Assembly: GCA_031769625.1 (NCBI GenBank)
Contig: JAUIMM010000015.1
Location: 26,814,501-26,878,500, forward strand
DNA: 64,000 bases
From: Taudactylus pleione
Lineage: Eukaryota > Chordata > Amphibia > Anura > Myobatrachidae
Reading direction: 5' to 3'
Shown here: positions 1-11,559 of the stretch, in pieces
How positions within the stretch are numbered: position 1 is the stretch's first letter
Layout: every line of letters starts with the position of its first letter
The notes under the pieces: model-generated
Database searches by the model: none
What the model saw: only the letters and a program-made list of their open reading frames with translations
Told to the model about the DNA's origin: nothing
Position numbers and translations under genes: made by a program

Positions 1-2
1 CC

Positions 3-138
3 TAGCAACAAAGTGCCATGATTCGCAGGTCAATTGGCAGTGGGTGGAGCCAAATTATGCAATTCTAATGGAATTATGTCATATTGGCTCCACCTTCTCC
101 TGATTGACCTGCATATCTTGGCATTTTGCTGTGAGGGG
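3..138. repeat. Fold-back inverted repeat at left edge
   Basis: Two arms of about 50 bases pair with each other. The left arm (about 3-53) contains caggtcaattgg and gtggagccaa. The right arm (about 85-137) contains the complements ttggctccac and gattgacctg. They are separated by an AT-rich loop of roughly 30 bases. The arms are imperfect, so this is probably an old MITE or its remnant. It may extend past the window edge. Confidence 0.6.
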
Positions 139-1259
139 GCAGGGCTTAAAAAGATTGTGCCTGCTCTCCAGTCTGTCATGGGGGCTTTCTGGGTATCAGA
201 AACCCCCGTGGGTGCGCTAGTGCTAACCTAACCCCTAATCCTAACCTTCCCTCCACGGTGCCTAAACCTTACCTCCCCCTAGTGCCTAAACCTAACCTTC
301 CTAGAAAAAAATAGCTTTTTCGGAACTTGATGAATTATATAATTTCCACATCCCCATACTATGGGGACTTTGGAAATTATCAGGGGACAATTATAACCAG
401 GAGATTTCTCATTACAAGAATGATGAATAACCCTGGCAATTAATATAAAAATAGGTGACAGTCTTAATTTTCAGAAATTAAGTGATGATGAATAGACCCC
501 TCAGTTGCTAAGGCTTTCTGCCTAGTGCAGCTACAGGACAGTGTTTCACCATCTGCACAATGTATACTTAAAGATATGACCTCTCCAGCAAGTTACGTAG
601 CATCTTCTGCACAGACATTGCTGTAGCTGCTACTGAAGTACCATCAGTTATACCCTGGATATTGCTTAGTGCACAGATACGTAGTTTCTTGTGAATTACA
701 ATTTATATAAGTACATTTTCCTTTACTAGATGTTGCAATATGTGATGATGACCTAGTGCTGCCTTCCAGACATTCATTGGCTAAACAAATCCTTCTCATA
801 CAGTAACATGAAAAAAATTAAGTTCAGGAAAATAGAAAATTGTAACTAGTTCTCCAATAACTGAATCTTCCCTCATCCCTGAGAAATAATAACTTTTAAT
901 GCATCCATATTCTATTACACCAGTAACTTTGTAGATAACACAATAGGTATTCTACATAAGGGGAAATACAATTAGATGTTGGCATTACTGCACGGCTTCA
1001 GCTCCTGTGTAACGTGGTATAGCTGGAGTGAGGGTCTATCAGTTGCAGCAGGACAGTATAGTGGGTAAGTTACAGTAACAGAAGTAAAATGCAGTTTATT
1101 GTGCCGTGTAATCTATACCAATGTATGGATGTATCTTTCCTAAAACTAGAGTATGTCTACTATTCAGTTTATCAGTTGGTTACATTAAAATATAGGAACA
1201 TTTTCAGTAACATAAATTTGCAAAACCTCTGTAACTTGCTCCCATATTCTGTATCTCAC
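139..1259. other. Non-coding, intron of the kinase gene
   Basis: No exon could be supported here. Bases 220-305 hold a C-rich tract with repeated cctaacc/cctaaacc words, the same telomere-like core seen in several MITEs further right (for example 22500-22740). The rest is AT-rich unique-looking sequence. It should be the intron after kinase exon 5, since the next exon (after the APE motif) is not found in the window. Confidence 0.5.
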
Positions 1260-1398
1260 CTCTGGGGCCATGTATCTGTAGGTGCCAGTCTGGCCAGAAG
1301 TTGTTATGCCTCCAATCATGCCATCCTGGGCGAGGCCGAAATCAATGATTTTAATGTGGCCTTCCTGGTCCAGCATGATGTTCTCAGGCTTAATATCC
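1260..1398 (-). pseudogene. PKC-like Ser/Thr kinase, exon 5 (catalytic loop to APE)
   Basis: This 139-bp exon encodes the catalytic core of an AGC/PKC-like protein kinase. Visible motifs are the catalytic loop RDIKPEN (catalytic Asp), the Mg-binding DFG in IIDFGLA, and the end of the activation segment in YRYMAPE. The minus-strand acceptor is ttcactgcag and the donor is gtgaga. The exon starts with one base completing the Arg codon left open by exon 4, so the phase is consistent. The GTYRYMAPE activation segment differs from the usual AGC form GTPDYIAPE. Downstream exons (APE to C-terminus) lie beyond the left edge. I call the gene a pseudogene only because of the frameshift in exon 2. This exon by itself is open. 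Confidence 0.85.
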
Positions 1399-2645
1399 CT
1401 GCAGTGAAATAAAGAGATGACTGGGTCTGAGTTTGGTATACAGTACAATAACTGGGTACATCTGGTAGATGACATCGCTGATCACTAGTAGAGCTGGGCA
1501 GTGACCTGGAGAAGATGATGACACGGAAATAAAAATAGAAAAGTAGGAAACAACAATGCAACTTTTCCCATAGGCTGGCAGCCCTCCAAGGCTTTCTGTG
1601 TGGTGTTCAGTCTCCTTCTACATGTCCATAGCCAGAGGAACCCAAACATATTAGGTAACTGAGGAGATCGAGGCAGGGATGTACTAACACTGATATGCAG
1701 CCAAACTTCCGAAAACTGACATTTCAAAGAGTTGGACACCATTCTCCATATGTATCTAGCTCTGGAAAGCAAAACTTTCTGAAGCATGTACCCAATAGGC
1801 AATGCCATCTATAGTCGGATCCCTCCCAGGGTACCCTGTGGCTTGCACATGCGCTGGCCAATGGTGACACACAGGGGCGTATTAAGAGAGGAGGGGGTCT
1901 GTATTCACTTACTGTCTGGTGCTCCCTCCTCTCTTCCCTGCTGCTGTCAGCGTACTAACAGCAGCAGTAGACTCCGGGTACTAGAGTGTGTCAGGAGTGC
2001 ACTGTGCATGCGCAGTTCACTGGAAATATGGCGCGGCAGCTATTTCCCCAGTGATTTCAGCAGCGCTACTCTGTGAGACATCGGAGAGGTAAGTATGAAA
2101 AAAAAATATGAGTGTAGGGTGTGCCCCCCCCCTGGACCCAGGGGCCCATGTGCACCCTGACCCTGCACCCTGGTCACACATGCATTAGAACTCCTGGGTC
2201 ATAAACCCTCCCAGTGACTGCTGCTGCATGTGCACAGACTACTCGTACACACTTGCCCATAGACATATATGTCTGCAGATATATCTGTCAGTGTGTACCC
2301 AGCTTAAAAATTGCGATGCTTGATACATCCCGCCCCCAGTTATTTACTGAGAGTAATAAAAGGTGCAAATCTGCACTGAACCCAGATAAGTGCCATCATT
2401 AAATAACTTACACAATACAGACACATTACATGCTAATTTCTGATTTCTTGCTGTGGTTTCTAATCCAAGTTTATATTTTTATGCAACATTAGTAAATTAC
2501 CCTCAGTAACAGAAATGTAAAAGCCATCTTTAAAATAAAATTGCAAGGTAATAGTGATGTATCAGCAGTATATTTTATTGCTTGGTAAGTACTAAATCCT
2601 GCATTTTGTCTTTTAAAATGTAACATGTAAGACTATTGTACTAAC
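1399..2645. other. Kinase intron 4 with a GC-rich repeat
   Basis: Intron between exons 4 and 5. Bases about 1820-2170 are a GC- and CpG-rich block with a C9 run and the words gggtgtgcccc and accctgcacc. A similar gggtgcagggtgtgc motif recurs near 9541, so it is probably a dispersed repeat. I could not classify it. No other structure seen. Confidence 0.4.
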
Positions 2646-2708
2646 CGATGCACAATGCCTCTGCTATGGAGAAACTGCAGGCCACAAATCAGTTCTGCTG
2701 TATAGAAC
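2646..2708 (-). pseudogene. PKC-like kinase, exon 4
   Basis: This 63-bp exon encodes FYTAELICGLQFLHSRGIVH, the helix E region just before the catalytic loop of a PKC-like kinase. The minus-strand acceptor is ttgctcag and the donor gttagt follows ...catcg. It begins with one base completing a Gln codon from exon 3 and leaves two bases of an Arg codon that exon 5 completes (HR|DIKPEN). Both junction phases therefore match, which is strong evidence that the exons belong to one gene. Confidence 0.85.
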
Positions 2709-3466
2709 CTGAGCAAGACAAGACAATGATGTCATTAAATGATTATATAACTATCCTAAAGACAAACGTTTTGTGTGTTGTATAAATATAATGTGTAAGA
2801 AAAGTGACATCATCAGTGTAACAAATAGAGATTCCTCTCTCTGTGATACTCCTGTGATACCTTTGTGCTCTACACACATTCATCTATATTATGTTATATT
2901 ATACCAATGTTATCCATACTCAGGACAGAACTTACACAGCGCACTGAATGTACAGCACAAATCACCTTGGGCTCTCACCCCTGTGCCCTCACCCCGGGGT
3001 ACACACCATACGATGGTGCAACCCAGCGACTGCTACAACGTGTCCCATTACCTCTGACAGCTCTGAGCTGGTGCGAATGCTCATATGCAGAATGGAAATG
3101 GCTGTAAGTGTTTTCGCACAACAAGTTAGATGCCTAACAAGTCTCCTCTTCTTCCCTTCATCTTATTTCATTAGTCGTGTTTGCAATAATGGAACTCAGG
3201 AACGCTCTCACTCTGCCCGACTACTTCTATCGCCTAATGCAAACTTCTCCTCTACCGCAAAATCCATTTTCTCCTATTTCTAATTTGCTCCTAAGTGTGA
3301 CTAAGGCCCTGTATGTCGTCTTTCCACATGCAACAAAGTTCCATCCTATTACTCTGTAGCAGTGCTTGTGTTTTGTGTCTCCTTCATCTGACGGTCCTGT
3401 CACCTTCATATTATTCCTACCCACCCTCAGTGACTTTTCTCATCTCAACTATAGTAATTTACTTAC
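2709..3466. other. Kinase intron 3
   Basis: Intron sequence. I see no transposon signature, repeat or additional exon in it. Confidence 0.4.
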
Positions 3467-3558
3467 TGCACTTTGTCCATGTCTATGTAGCTACATAGTT
3501 TTATTAGAGCCTCCATACTGCCACCGCCAATATACTCCATGATGAAGTATGCGTGGGC
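3467..3558 (-). pseudogene. PKC-like kinase, exon 3 (hinge region)
   Basis: This 92-bp exon encodes the hinge and following helix of the kinase: AHAYFIMEYIGGGSMEAL, then a segment ending in DMDKVQ. FIMEYIGGGS corresponds to the family's FVMEY.GGGDL hinge. The minus-strand acceptor is tgttatag and the donor is gtaagt. It starts in phase 0, matching the phase-0 end of exon 2, and ends two bases into a codon that exon 4 completes. Confidence 0.85.
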
Positions 3559-5400
3559 CTATAACACAAAAAATATCAGATAAAGGAAAATATTCATTAC
3601 AAGCATAATTGTTAATTTTATGATCCCAGATGAACATGAAGATCCACCAAGTGCATTAATGGGCACTGAGAGGGGGGGGGCTCAGCGTACCAACATAGCA
3701 TGGCCACAGCCTCTATGGCCATGCTGCATAATGGTGGCACACAGCTTATGTAGAGAGCCCTGGTAATTACAAAGGAGTGTGGTTACACCATACTTGCAGA
3801 CAATCTGACTACCTCCTCTGGGAGGACGCAGCCAGATCAGCATAACAGGGGGCATAACGCTAATTTGGGGACGGTTCAGGGGCGTTTCTGCATGATCGCG
3901 TCATTTCAGCCATGCCTGCCACACGATGCCGAGATTACCGAGACATCGGAGGGGGGGGTGCCGAGATTAAGTGGATGTCGGGGGGGGGGGGGGGGGGAGC
4001 AGGGACTTGCCCAATCTTCCGGGGTGCCGGGAGCAACACTCAATTTTCAGGAGGCTCCCAGCTATCCTGGTAGAGTAGGCCAGTATGGGTTACACCCCCA
4101 GTACTGAGGCACAAGTGATCTCTTGGAGTTCCTGGGTGTATGAACCTCTATCACAGGAGCCTCAGGATAGATAATGTAGGAACTTCACTGACCTGGTGGA
4201 TTAAATTTAGGTGCTTGGTGCCATAAGAGGGAGTAATTATATACAGCACATATACATGTATGTATAGACCAGAGTGAGGAAGCATATTTACAGCCACATG
4301 CAACAGGGTCTAGTGAGAGAGAAAGTTATTCAGGAACAAACATAGGACGGCACACCATACAGGAGTTACCTAAACAATAGTGAACAATAAATTTGTTAAA
4401 GCATCACCTATCTGGAGTGTTGTCTTATGTGTGTGTGTATGTATGTATAGACATTTATATATGGAAAAGCAGCCCTGAGAGATGAGCACTAACATCTGGT
4501 TAGCGCACATCTCTGAATCAGCCCCATTGTTAAAAGTGTTGTTTCCCAAAATGCCTGCATGGTGTCATAATTATACTTTTGAATTTGTGGTTTTTGTTTT
4601 TAATTATATGCTTTTATGTATTATATCCATTTTTATTGTATTTGTTAATTGTTAACTATTAAATGGTATAATAAGGTTTGCTCCTCTCCTTTGGTAGTGG
4701 CAGCCCATTTGCAGTGCTAAATTGTTATGAACAGGTGTGATCAGCCTCCAACAGCGCCCCCTGGTGTATTTGCAGTTTTGCACCCCTTAAGGATAACATG
4801 GTGTGAGGACAACATGATTTGTACAGGTACACAGCTACTTGACAGAGCGGCGGCGGGGGTGAGAACAGAGTGGCGGCAGAGGCGGATGACAGAGTGTCGG
4901 GGGTGAGGGCAGAGCAGCAGCGCATGGGGGACAGAGCAGGGGCATTAGGGAGCCAGCACTGCTGTCTGTGCATGTCACATGGGCATCAGATTTTTTTTGT
5001 CTGCCAATTTTTCTCTGAGGCACCTCTGATTGGCCAGCATTAGAGAAGGGGGCGGAGAGAGCAGGAAGACAGCTGCCTTCGCTGCTCCTCTCCCCTACAG
5101 CAGGCTCATTGTGCATTCCTGAGATGGACATTTTTTTTGTAAAAGTGAACCAGATAGCTGAGCTTTCCATGCTTCTATGAATAACTCTCCCCATATTTGT
5201 GTATGGGGAAGTGATTCCAATACAGAGCTGATTTCTCCATGGTAACCCCTTCTGTGAATAGGAGGAAGCAGTGTAAATCCCTGTTATCACTGATAAAGTG
5301 TTTTTCACTGTTCCATGAATAGACACCAATGTGCTGTGATTTAGGTTCCTGGAACCAAATGAGAGGCGTCCTTCCCCCTCTCTCTGTCTGTATCTCCCCA
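3559..5400. other. Kinase intron 2, proximal part
   Basis: Intronic. It contains a G-rich stretch at about 3945-4000 with an uninterrupted run of some 19 G near 3979. There is also a GC-rich patch around 4840-4950 that may be part of an unclassified repeat. No exon was recognised. Confidence 0.4.
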
Positions 5401-6645
5401 AGTTCTCATAAGGAGCTAGAACTAGCCATGATAGGTTTATCCCCAGTTGTTATTAGGAGCTAGAACTAGCCATATCACTTCTATCCCCCAGTTGTCATTA
5501 GTAGCTAGAACTATTCATGTCACTTCTATCCCCCAGTTGTTATTAGTAGCTAGAACTAGCCATGTCACTTCTATCCCCCAGTTGTCATTAGGAGCTAGAA
5601 CTAGCCATGTCACTTCTATCCCCCAGTTGTCATTAGCAGCTAGAACTAGCCATGCCACTTCTATCCTCCAGTTGTCATTAGCAGCTAGAACTAGCCATGT
5701 CACTTCTATCCCCCAGTTGTCATTAGGAGCTAGAACTAGCCATGTCACTTCTATCCCCCAGTTGTCATTAGCAGCTAGAACTAGCCATGTCACTTCTATC
5801 CCCCAGTTGTCATTAGCAGCAAGAACTAGCCATGTCACTTCTATCCCCCAGTTGTTATTAGTAGCTAGAACTAGCCATGTCACTTCTATCCCCCAGTTGT
5901 CATTAGTAGCTAGAACTAGCTATGTCACTTCTATCCCCCAGTTGTCATTAGTAGCTAGAACTAGCTATGTCATTTCTATTCCCCAGTTGTCATTAGCAGC
6001 TAGAACTAGCCATGTCACTTCTATCCCCCAGTTGTCATTAGCAGCAAGAACTAGCCATGTCACTTCTATCCCCCAGTTGTCATTAGCAGCAAGAACTAGC
6101 CATGTCACTTATATCCCCCAGTTGTCATTAGGAGCTAGAACTAGCCATGTCACTTCTATCCCCCAGTTGTCATTAGGAGCTAGAACTAGCCATGTCACTT
6201 CTATCCCCCAGTTGTCATTAGGAGCTAGAACTAGCCATGTCACTTCTATCCCCCAGTTGTCATTAGCAGCTAGAACTAGCCATGTCACTTCTATCCCCCA
6301 GTTGTCATTAGCAGCAAGAACTAGCCATGTCACTTCTATTCTCCAGTTGTCATTAGCAGCTAGAACTAGCCATGTCACTTCTATCCCCCAGTTGTCATTA
6401 GTAGCTAGAACTAGCCATGTCACTTCTATCCCCCAGTTGTCATTAGCAGCTAGAACTAGCCATGTCACTTCTATCCCCCAGTTGTCATTAGCAGCTAGAA
6501 CTAGCCATGTCACGTCTATCCCCCAGTTGTCAATAGGAGCTAGAACTAGCCATGTCAGTTATATCCCCCAGTTGTCAATAGGAGCTAGAACTAGCCATGT
6601 TAGTTCTATCCCCCAATTGTCTTTAGGAGCTAGAATTAGCAACAT
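5401..6645. repeat. 45-bp minisatellite, about 27 copies
   Basis: A head-to-tail array with the 45-base unit built from ctagaactagccatgtcac, ttctatcccccagttgtcat and tag(c/g/t)ag. Units differ at a few fixed positions (gcagct, ggagct, gtagct, gcagca) and by C/T changes. Because 45 is a multiple of three and the unit lacks stops in several frames, long ORFs appear on both strands (409 codons on plus). These are by-products of the repeat, not genes. Both ends decay gradually. It lies in kinase intron 2. Confidence 0.95.
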
Positions 6646-6889
6646 TAGAGTTCTTAGAAAAGAAACCATTCTCTAATGTATAATGACATTTGAACTTGGC
6701 AGATGATAGGCAAATAGTGGGGATGTAAGAAGGCGGTACTTGTCAAATGCATTATAACCAGTGCTATTTGAGATTATACAGTAGTTGGGAGTAGGAGGGG
6801 ACATTTCATGCTGTGCCCAAAGGGTGTGTCTAACTCTACCTATGGGCATATCCATTGCAAGTATGCCTCTTACCTATTCAAAATCCAGC

Positions 6890-7385
6890 ATGCACCACCT
6901 CATGCCCACACAGTGCCCAGCATACTCACAACCTCCATACCCATACTGTGCTTAGCAAACACTCCCATACCCATACAATGCTCTGCTTACAACCCCATAC
7001 TCACACAGTGCCCAGCATATACCCCCATACATTGCTTAGCATACACCCCCATACCCACACAGTGCTCAGCATACAAAAAAAAACATACCCATACAGTGCC
7101 CAGCATATGCACAACACTCATACTCACAAAGTGCTCAGCATTCAACCTCATATACCCACACTGTGCCCAGCATACACCACCCCATATACCCACACAGTAT
7201 CCAGCATACATCCCCACCATAAACCCATACAATGCCCAGAATACACCCCTACAAACGAACACACAGTGCCAAGAATATACCCCCATACCCATACACTCAA
7301 ACAGTGCCAAACATATACCCCCCATTCCCATAAAGTGTCCAGCATGCACCCCCCATACCCATAGTGTCAGGTATATACACATAAC
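6890..7385. repeat. Degenerate minisatellite, cagtgcccagcatacaccc type
   Basis: Repeated words cagtgcccagcatac and cccatacccatac recur every 30-36 bases with much substitution and length variation. It is an old array, 245 bases after the 45-bp array. The overlapping ORFs rich in Thr, His and Pro are artefacts of the repeat. Confidence 0.8.
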
Positions 7386-8459
7386 AGTGAAGTAATATAA
7401 TAATTAGATACTGTATACCAGTAGCACAGCATCTGCCATAATCCCATGTCAGAGCAGGGATATCTAGTTGAGGGTAATTACTATCCTCACTGCAAAAGTC
7501 ATGTTGCCAGAGTCTTATAATACCGGATACCTCTCTCTTACAGGCTTTCACCATCGTGGCTGCTGGCTGCAGCTAGAGGGTGCTCTACATACATACAGGT
7601 TATTCCCATGTAAGCCACTCTGTGACTGTTACTAGGGTAAGACAGCACTGCGCACGGACAGGGGAATGCAGGGCTTATAATTAACTATCCGGGGCATCAG
7701 GAGACTCTACATTGATCCGGGAGTCCCCTGCAAGATGCAGGAGGCTTGTCAAGTATGGATAACATAGAGAAAATCACTTTTCGCTACAGTATCTGCAAAC
7801 ACCTAACAATTTTGCCATCACCTTACAATTGTACGGTGACTGAAAATCATTCAGATGTTATAAAAAAAGCACAATAAGAGCACTTTTGTGGGTTTATATT
7901 TTTTTCACATACTGGCAGGATTACCTGCTCATACATGGCTAACCTACGGTGCATTCTTAGAGGTCTTGCAATGTTTACTAGATAATGTGCCTGTGCATTG
8001 GGGCCAGCCAGGAGCTATGACACAGTGCATCAGCATGAGACTGACGCTCTGAGGATCTTGCACAAATTGCTGGAGGTGGATGTTTTCTCTCCCCCACTCC
8101 AGTGGCTGGGATGTGAATACATGCTTCTTATAGAGGTGAAGATGGAAGACCTATAGCTATAAGTGTACATCTCCCCCCATAGTTACATAGAAAGTGTTGG
8201 GCTGCTCCTGCTCACAATTTACTTCTGGTCCAGATGATTTGGGGCTGTAACCATACAAGGGTATGAAGGGTGCAAATCTCAGTAACACATTTAGAATCAT
8301 GTTACTCTACATCATAGAGCGTCTCCAGTATCATAGTGGGGAATGTAATCACTGATAATAACATTAAATACTAATAAGATGGTGACACAGTGTGACTAGG
8401 GGACAATCTACTGGCTAATGTCCTATAGAATATGGCAGAGCAATGAGCAGTTCCTGTAC
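7386..8459. other. Kinase intron 2, distal part
   Basis: Intronic sequence without a recognisable exon, transposon coding region or tandem repeat. Confidence 0.4.
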
Positions 8460-8616
8460 CTTGGACTGAAGTGCAGCATAAGCGTGGCTCAGGAAGGGGC
8501 ATCCCCGTGCCTTCAGCAGGATGTTCCTCTCCCTCATCAGGCTGCCGGTGTTCTTTTTTTTAAATAATTTTAATTGCAGCCAATTTGTGGATGCTGGGGA
8601 CAGATGCGAGGACAAC
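8460..8616 (-). pseudogene. PKC-like kinase, exon 2 with a one-base frameshift
   Basis: The exon encodes the ATP-site strands and helix C. Read from acceptor tttctcag it begins VVLASVPSIHKLAAIK, which supplies the conserved Ala-Ile-Lys lysine of strand 3. It later reads GSLMRERNILL (helix C Glu) and ARGCPFLSHAYAALQSK before donor gtacag. The two halves are in different frames. Flanking exons need a length divisible by three, but this exon is 157 bases. The break lies at the strand-3/helix-C join, next to a run of eight A (8542-8549). A one-base gain (or two-base loss) explains it. This disables the gene unless it is a sequencing error next to the homopolymer. Confidence 0.85.
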
Positions 8617-9918
8617 CTGAGAAAGACAGTGACAAAACTGATAAGTTTAGTGATGTTCAGTGATCAGATATTCAGTAATAGTTACAGAGCTGTTAATCTC
8701 CATAGTAATTGTATGATGCTATAATGGGATCATTAGGATCATTATCAGTCTCTATTGCTCCCAGTCACTCCAGAGATAGTAACACATAAGTGAGCACTGC
8801 TCCACCTGACCTCAGGTATTCATCCATGTTCATTGTGTTCCATCAGGTGCCCACTGCAGGCAGCAGTAATATGGCAAGCCAGGACTAGTGAGACTCCATC
8901 CAATGGGTTAAATCTGCTCAACCCCATAATTGCCAGTGCCTACACATTCCTCTGACTGTTTCATCCTTGGATTTGCCAAAACCACATGAATGCCAGAGAA
9001 CAAGGACAGAACATGTATGGTGCCTTCCTGGTGTCTACCTATAGTCATCACAGAAAGCTGGCAGCTCAGAAACATTATATGTTGTAAAATGACTTTCAAT
9101 CTGGGTCTATATAACATCACTAGTTCCACTTCTATGGGGTCTGACTCTGAGACCAGGAAACTAGAAGAACTGTAACTCATCAATGATGGGGTGATAGCAT
9201 ATCTCATGGCAGAGGGTCATTCCAACCATTACCTGAGCAACACACTCTGTATATAGAGCAGAAATATAGTGGTACTCCATGTCATGCACACTCATATGGT
9301 TGTAGTGCTATAAATGGTGCATCCTATGTGTGTATAATCTGCTTTCTCTAACTGTGTTAAAATCCCAGCATATTAATAACCCATTACACAGACACACACA
9401 CACACATATACTGTACATGAATATATCGCCATCTGCTGTCCCTCCAAAATAAGTACATGCATATGTACGCCCATTTTCCGGTGTTCTGAGCAGCACTGAC
9501 ACCAGATGTAAGACCACAGACAGGTAAGTTTAAACTAATAAGGGTGCAGGGTGTGCGGTGCAGGGCCCGCACACACTGCACCCATTATAGATATGCCACT
9601 GCTTGAAAGATATAACTTCTTTTTATATTTCTGGGTAGTAGGATCAATATAAAGATGACAAACATCAGCTTTCAGTAACAGCTTCTTAATACAACATGAG
9701 CTCCATGGCTCACCTTCATTTCTCCTTCACTAGAACACACACATGTGTGAGAGAGGAACAAGCAAGTACAGGAGTATATAGCAGACAAACAAATACACAT
9801 GTATATGAATATATCGCCATCTGCTGTCCCTCCAAGATAAGTACATGCATATGAATAAACCCACAGTCTGTTGTACATATTTCAACAGACATGTCTGTGA
9901 GATTACATCAGAGATGTG
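8617..9918. other. Kinase intron 1 with a 49-bp direct repeat
   Basis: Intronic. A 49-base segment at 9417-9465 (atgaatatatcgccatctgc ... acatgcatatg) recurs at 9805-9853 with one mismatch. There are short CA-rich stretches upstream of both. Otherwise nothing was recognised. Confidence 0.5.
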
Positions 9919-9920
9919 TG

Positions 9921-10225
9921 ATTGAATTTTGTTTTAAATTTGGAAAAAGTGCAAATAAAACTCATGAAATGTTACAGTAAGCATATTGTGGAGAAACAAT
10001 TAGCCGTGCTGCAGTATTTCGGTGGTGGAAGCACTTCAAAGAGAGTAATACACAAGTGCCTGACAAAGCACGTTCTGGGAGACAGTCCACCACGTTTACA
10101 GATGTCAACATTGCCAAAGCTCTGGAGATGTTGCAAAACAGAAGATTAACTTTACGTGAACTTTCAGTAAAACAGAAGATTAACTTTACGTGAACTTTCG
10201 GCTTCACTTGGCATCTCATTATTTT
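9921..10225 (+). pseudogene. Mariner-family transposase N-terminal relic
   Basis: The plus strand reads as the N-terminal helix-turn-helix region of a mariner (SETMAR-type) transposase. Segments IEFCFKFGKSANKTHEMLQ, then TISRAAVFRWWKHFKE, then ARSGRQSTTF, then RRLTLRELS match the conserved order of the family. An in-frame stop sits in the first helical region near 9979. A 34-base tandem duplication (10135-10168 repeated at 10169-10202) shifts the frame again. No DDE catalytic domain follows. It is a dead fragment; the family assignment is good, the boundaries approximate. Confidence 0.75.
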
Positions 10226-10399
10226 ATAAAAAAACGAAATGAGGGTACTAGATCAAAGTTCCCCTGGGTAATCAGATACAATATAGCTTAAAATTCCATC
10301 AATAAGATCTCTACAAAAACATTGGCTTCTCATTTAATCTGATGAATCGCTATGCCTTTCTGGGAACAGTTTGATGCCTTGTTATTCCAGAGGCCAAAA

Positions 10400-10834
10400 T
10401 TTATGAGACTATTTGGTGAAAACCGATATGTCAAAGATTAAACCCCCAGTAATAGAATCAACTACTGTTTTCCTAATAAAAAACTGGGATGTGTGAGATG
10501 CTCATTTGTTACCTGTCAATTCTTACTTCTTTGCCCATGTGGGCTCTCATAAATTGGCAAAACGGAAAGGAAATTTAAGGAACGGATGGCAGCACATTGA
10601 TCCACCATCCGTAATGCCCTGAATGTGGGTTCTAGCGACCAACCGGTCGCTCGACACTTTTGCGAAATGAGACACACTCTCTTTAATTTTAGATACCACA
10701 TGATTGACCACGTATCCTTATAGACTAGAGGCGGTGATCGAAGTATTAAAATATTACAAAGTGAGGCCCGATGGATTGCACGTCTGGACGTTATTCAGCC
10801 GAGAGGCTTAAATGAGAGTATGTCGCAATCATGA
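10400..10834 (+). pseudogene. Penelope-like element GIY-YIG endonuclease relic
   Basis: From 10532 the plus strand reads CPCGLS*IGKTERKFKERM, then QPVARHFCEMRH, then RGGDRSIKILQSEARWIARL and QPRGLNESM. This order (GIY-YIG core, HF.E..H, RGGDR, E..WI..L, PRGLNE) is the C-terminal endonuclease of Penelope-like retroelements. The Tyr of the YIG core is a TAA stop and at least two more stops occur, so it is inactive. About 130 bases upstream may be linker but are too decayed to assign. No reverse transcriptase domain was recognised. Confidence 0.75.
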
Positions 10835-11177
10835 TTTATTTGATACATTTATCATAGATTAAGTACTTTGTGTAAGTTTGCTGCTTTATTGTATGCTTTG
10901 TTTTCATCTTTTGAAGTTACTATGATGATGGTGACACATTAGGAAGTGCTGGCATCACGTCTTGAAAGTTATGATGTCATCTTTAGGAGCCATCGGGCGG
11001 ATGAGCGGACCTGGTCCCGGAGAACGGCAGGCACATGGGGTGGATCAGCTATAAAGATATGTTGTATTTTTGTGTATACTTTATCCCGACGACAGTTATT
11101 AAACACTGAAACATTAATAACATAATCCAGAGGAGCATTGTCCATTTTTAATGCCAAGAGTGCCGCACCATCTACTT

Positions 11178-11218
<41 letters not shown>

Positions 11219-11558
11219 TGCAAAACCTGTTCTATTAATGCAATCTTATCATCGACTTTCGCATATAAGATTGAAAATCTAGTATCGGTCATATGTAAGA
11301 AAGCAGTTTAGCGTATAATTGTATTGAGGTAAATATGTTCATAGTCAATATTGCAAATTCTTCTGCATGTAAGAGAAAATTTTTAAAATGCGATATCTTC
11401 ATATGTATTAAGTAAAAAACTAGAAAAATATAGCAAAAAAAGTCCTATATTTATCGGCACCCTCAGATGGTGTAAATACAGGAAAAGTATTTTAGTATAA
11501 AAGTAATGAGAGGGATAGTGTCAGACCACAATTGTATGTGTAGATGTGGCGCTGTGAC
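10835..11558. other. Intron sequence with (TA)n microsatellite
   Basis: A (TA)n tract occupies about 11180-11217. The stretch after the Penelope relic may be the 3-prime part of that element, but no diagnostic motif is present. Confidence 0.45.
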
Positions 11559-11559
11559 A

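Noticed and set aside
1089..1412. Plus-strand ORF of 107 codons opposite kinase exon 5
   Set aside because: It is the shadow of the minus-strand exon, whose kinase motifs and splice sites are clear.
3945..4107. Gly-rich small ORF over the poly-G tract
   Set aside because: Low-complexity translation of a G run, no homology or start context.
5401..6645. CRISPR-like regular repeats
   Set aside because: Units are directly adjacent without unique spacers, and the context is a vertebrate genome.
5447..6676. A 409-codon open frame on plus and long frames on minus
   Set aside because: It coincides exactly with the 45-bp minisatellite; a period divisible by three keeps frames open on both strands, and no splice or start context supports a gene.
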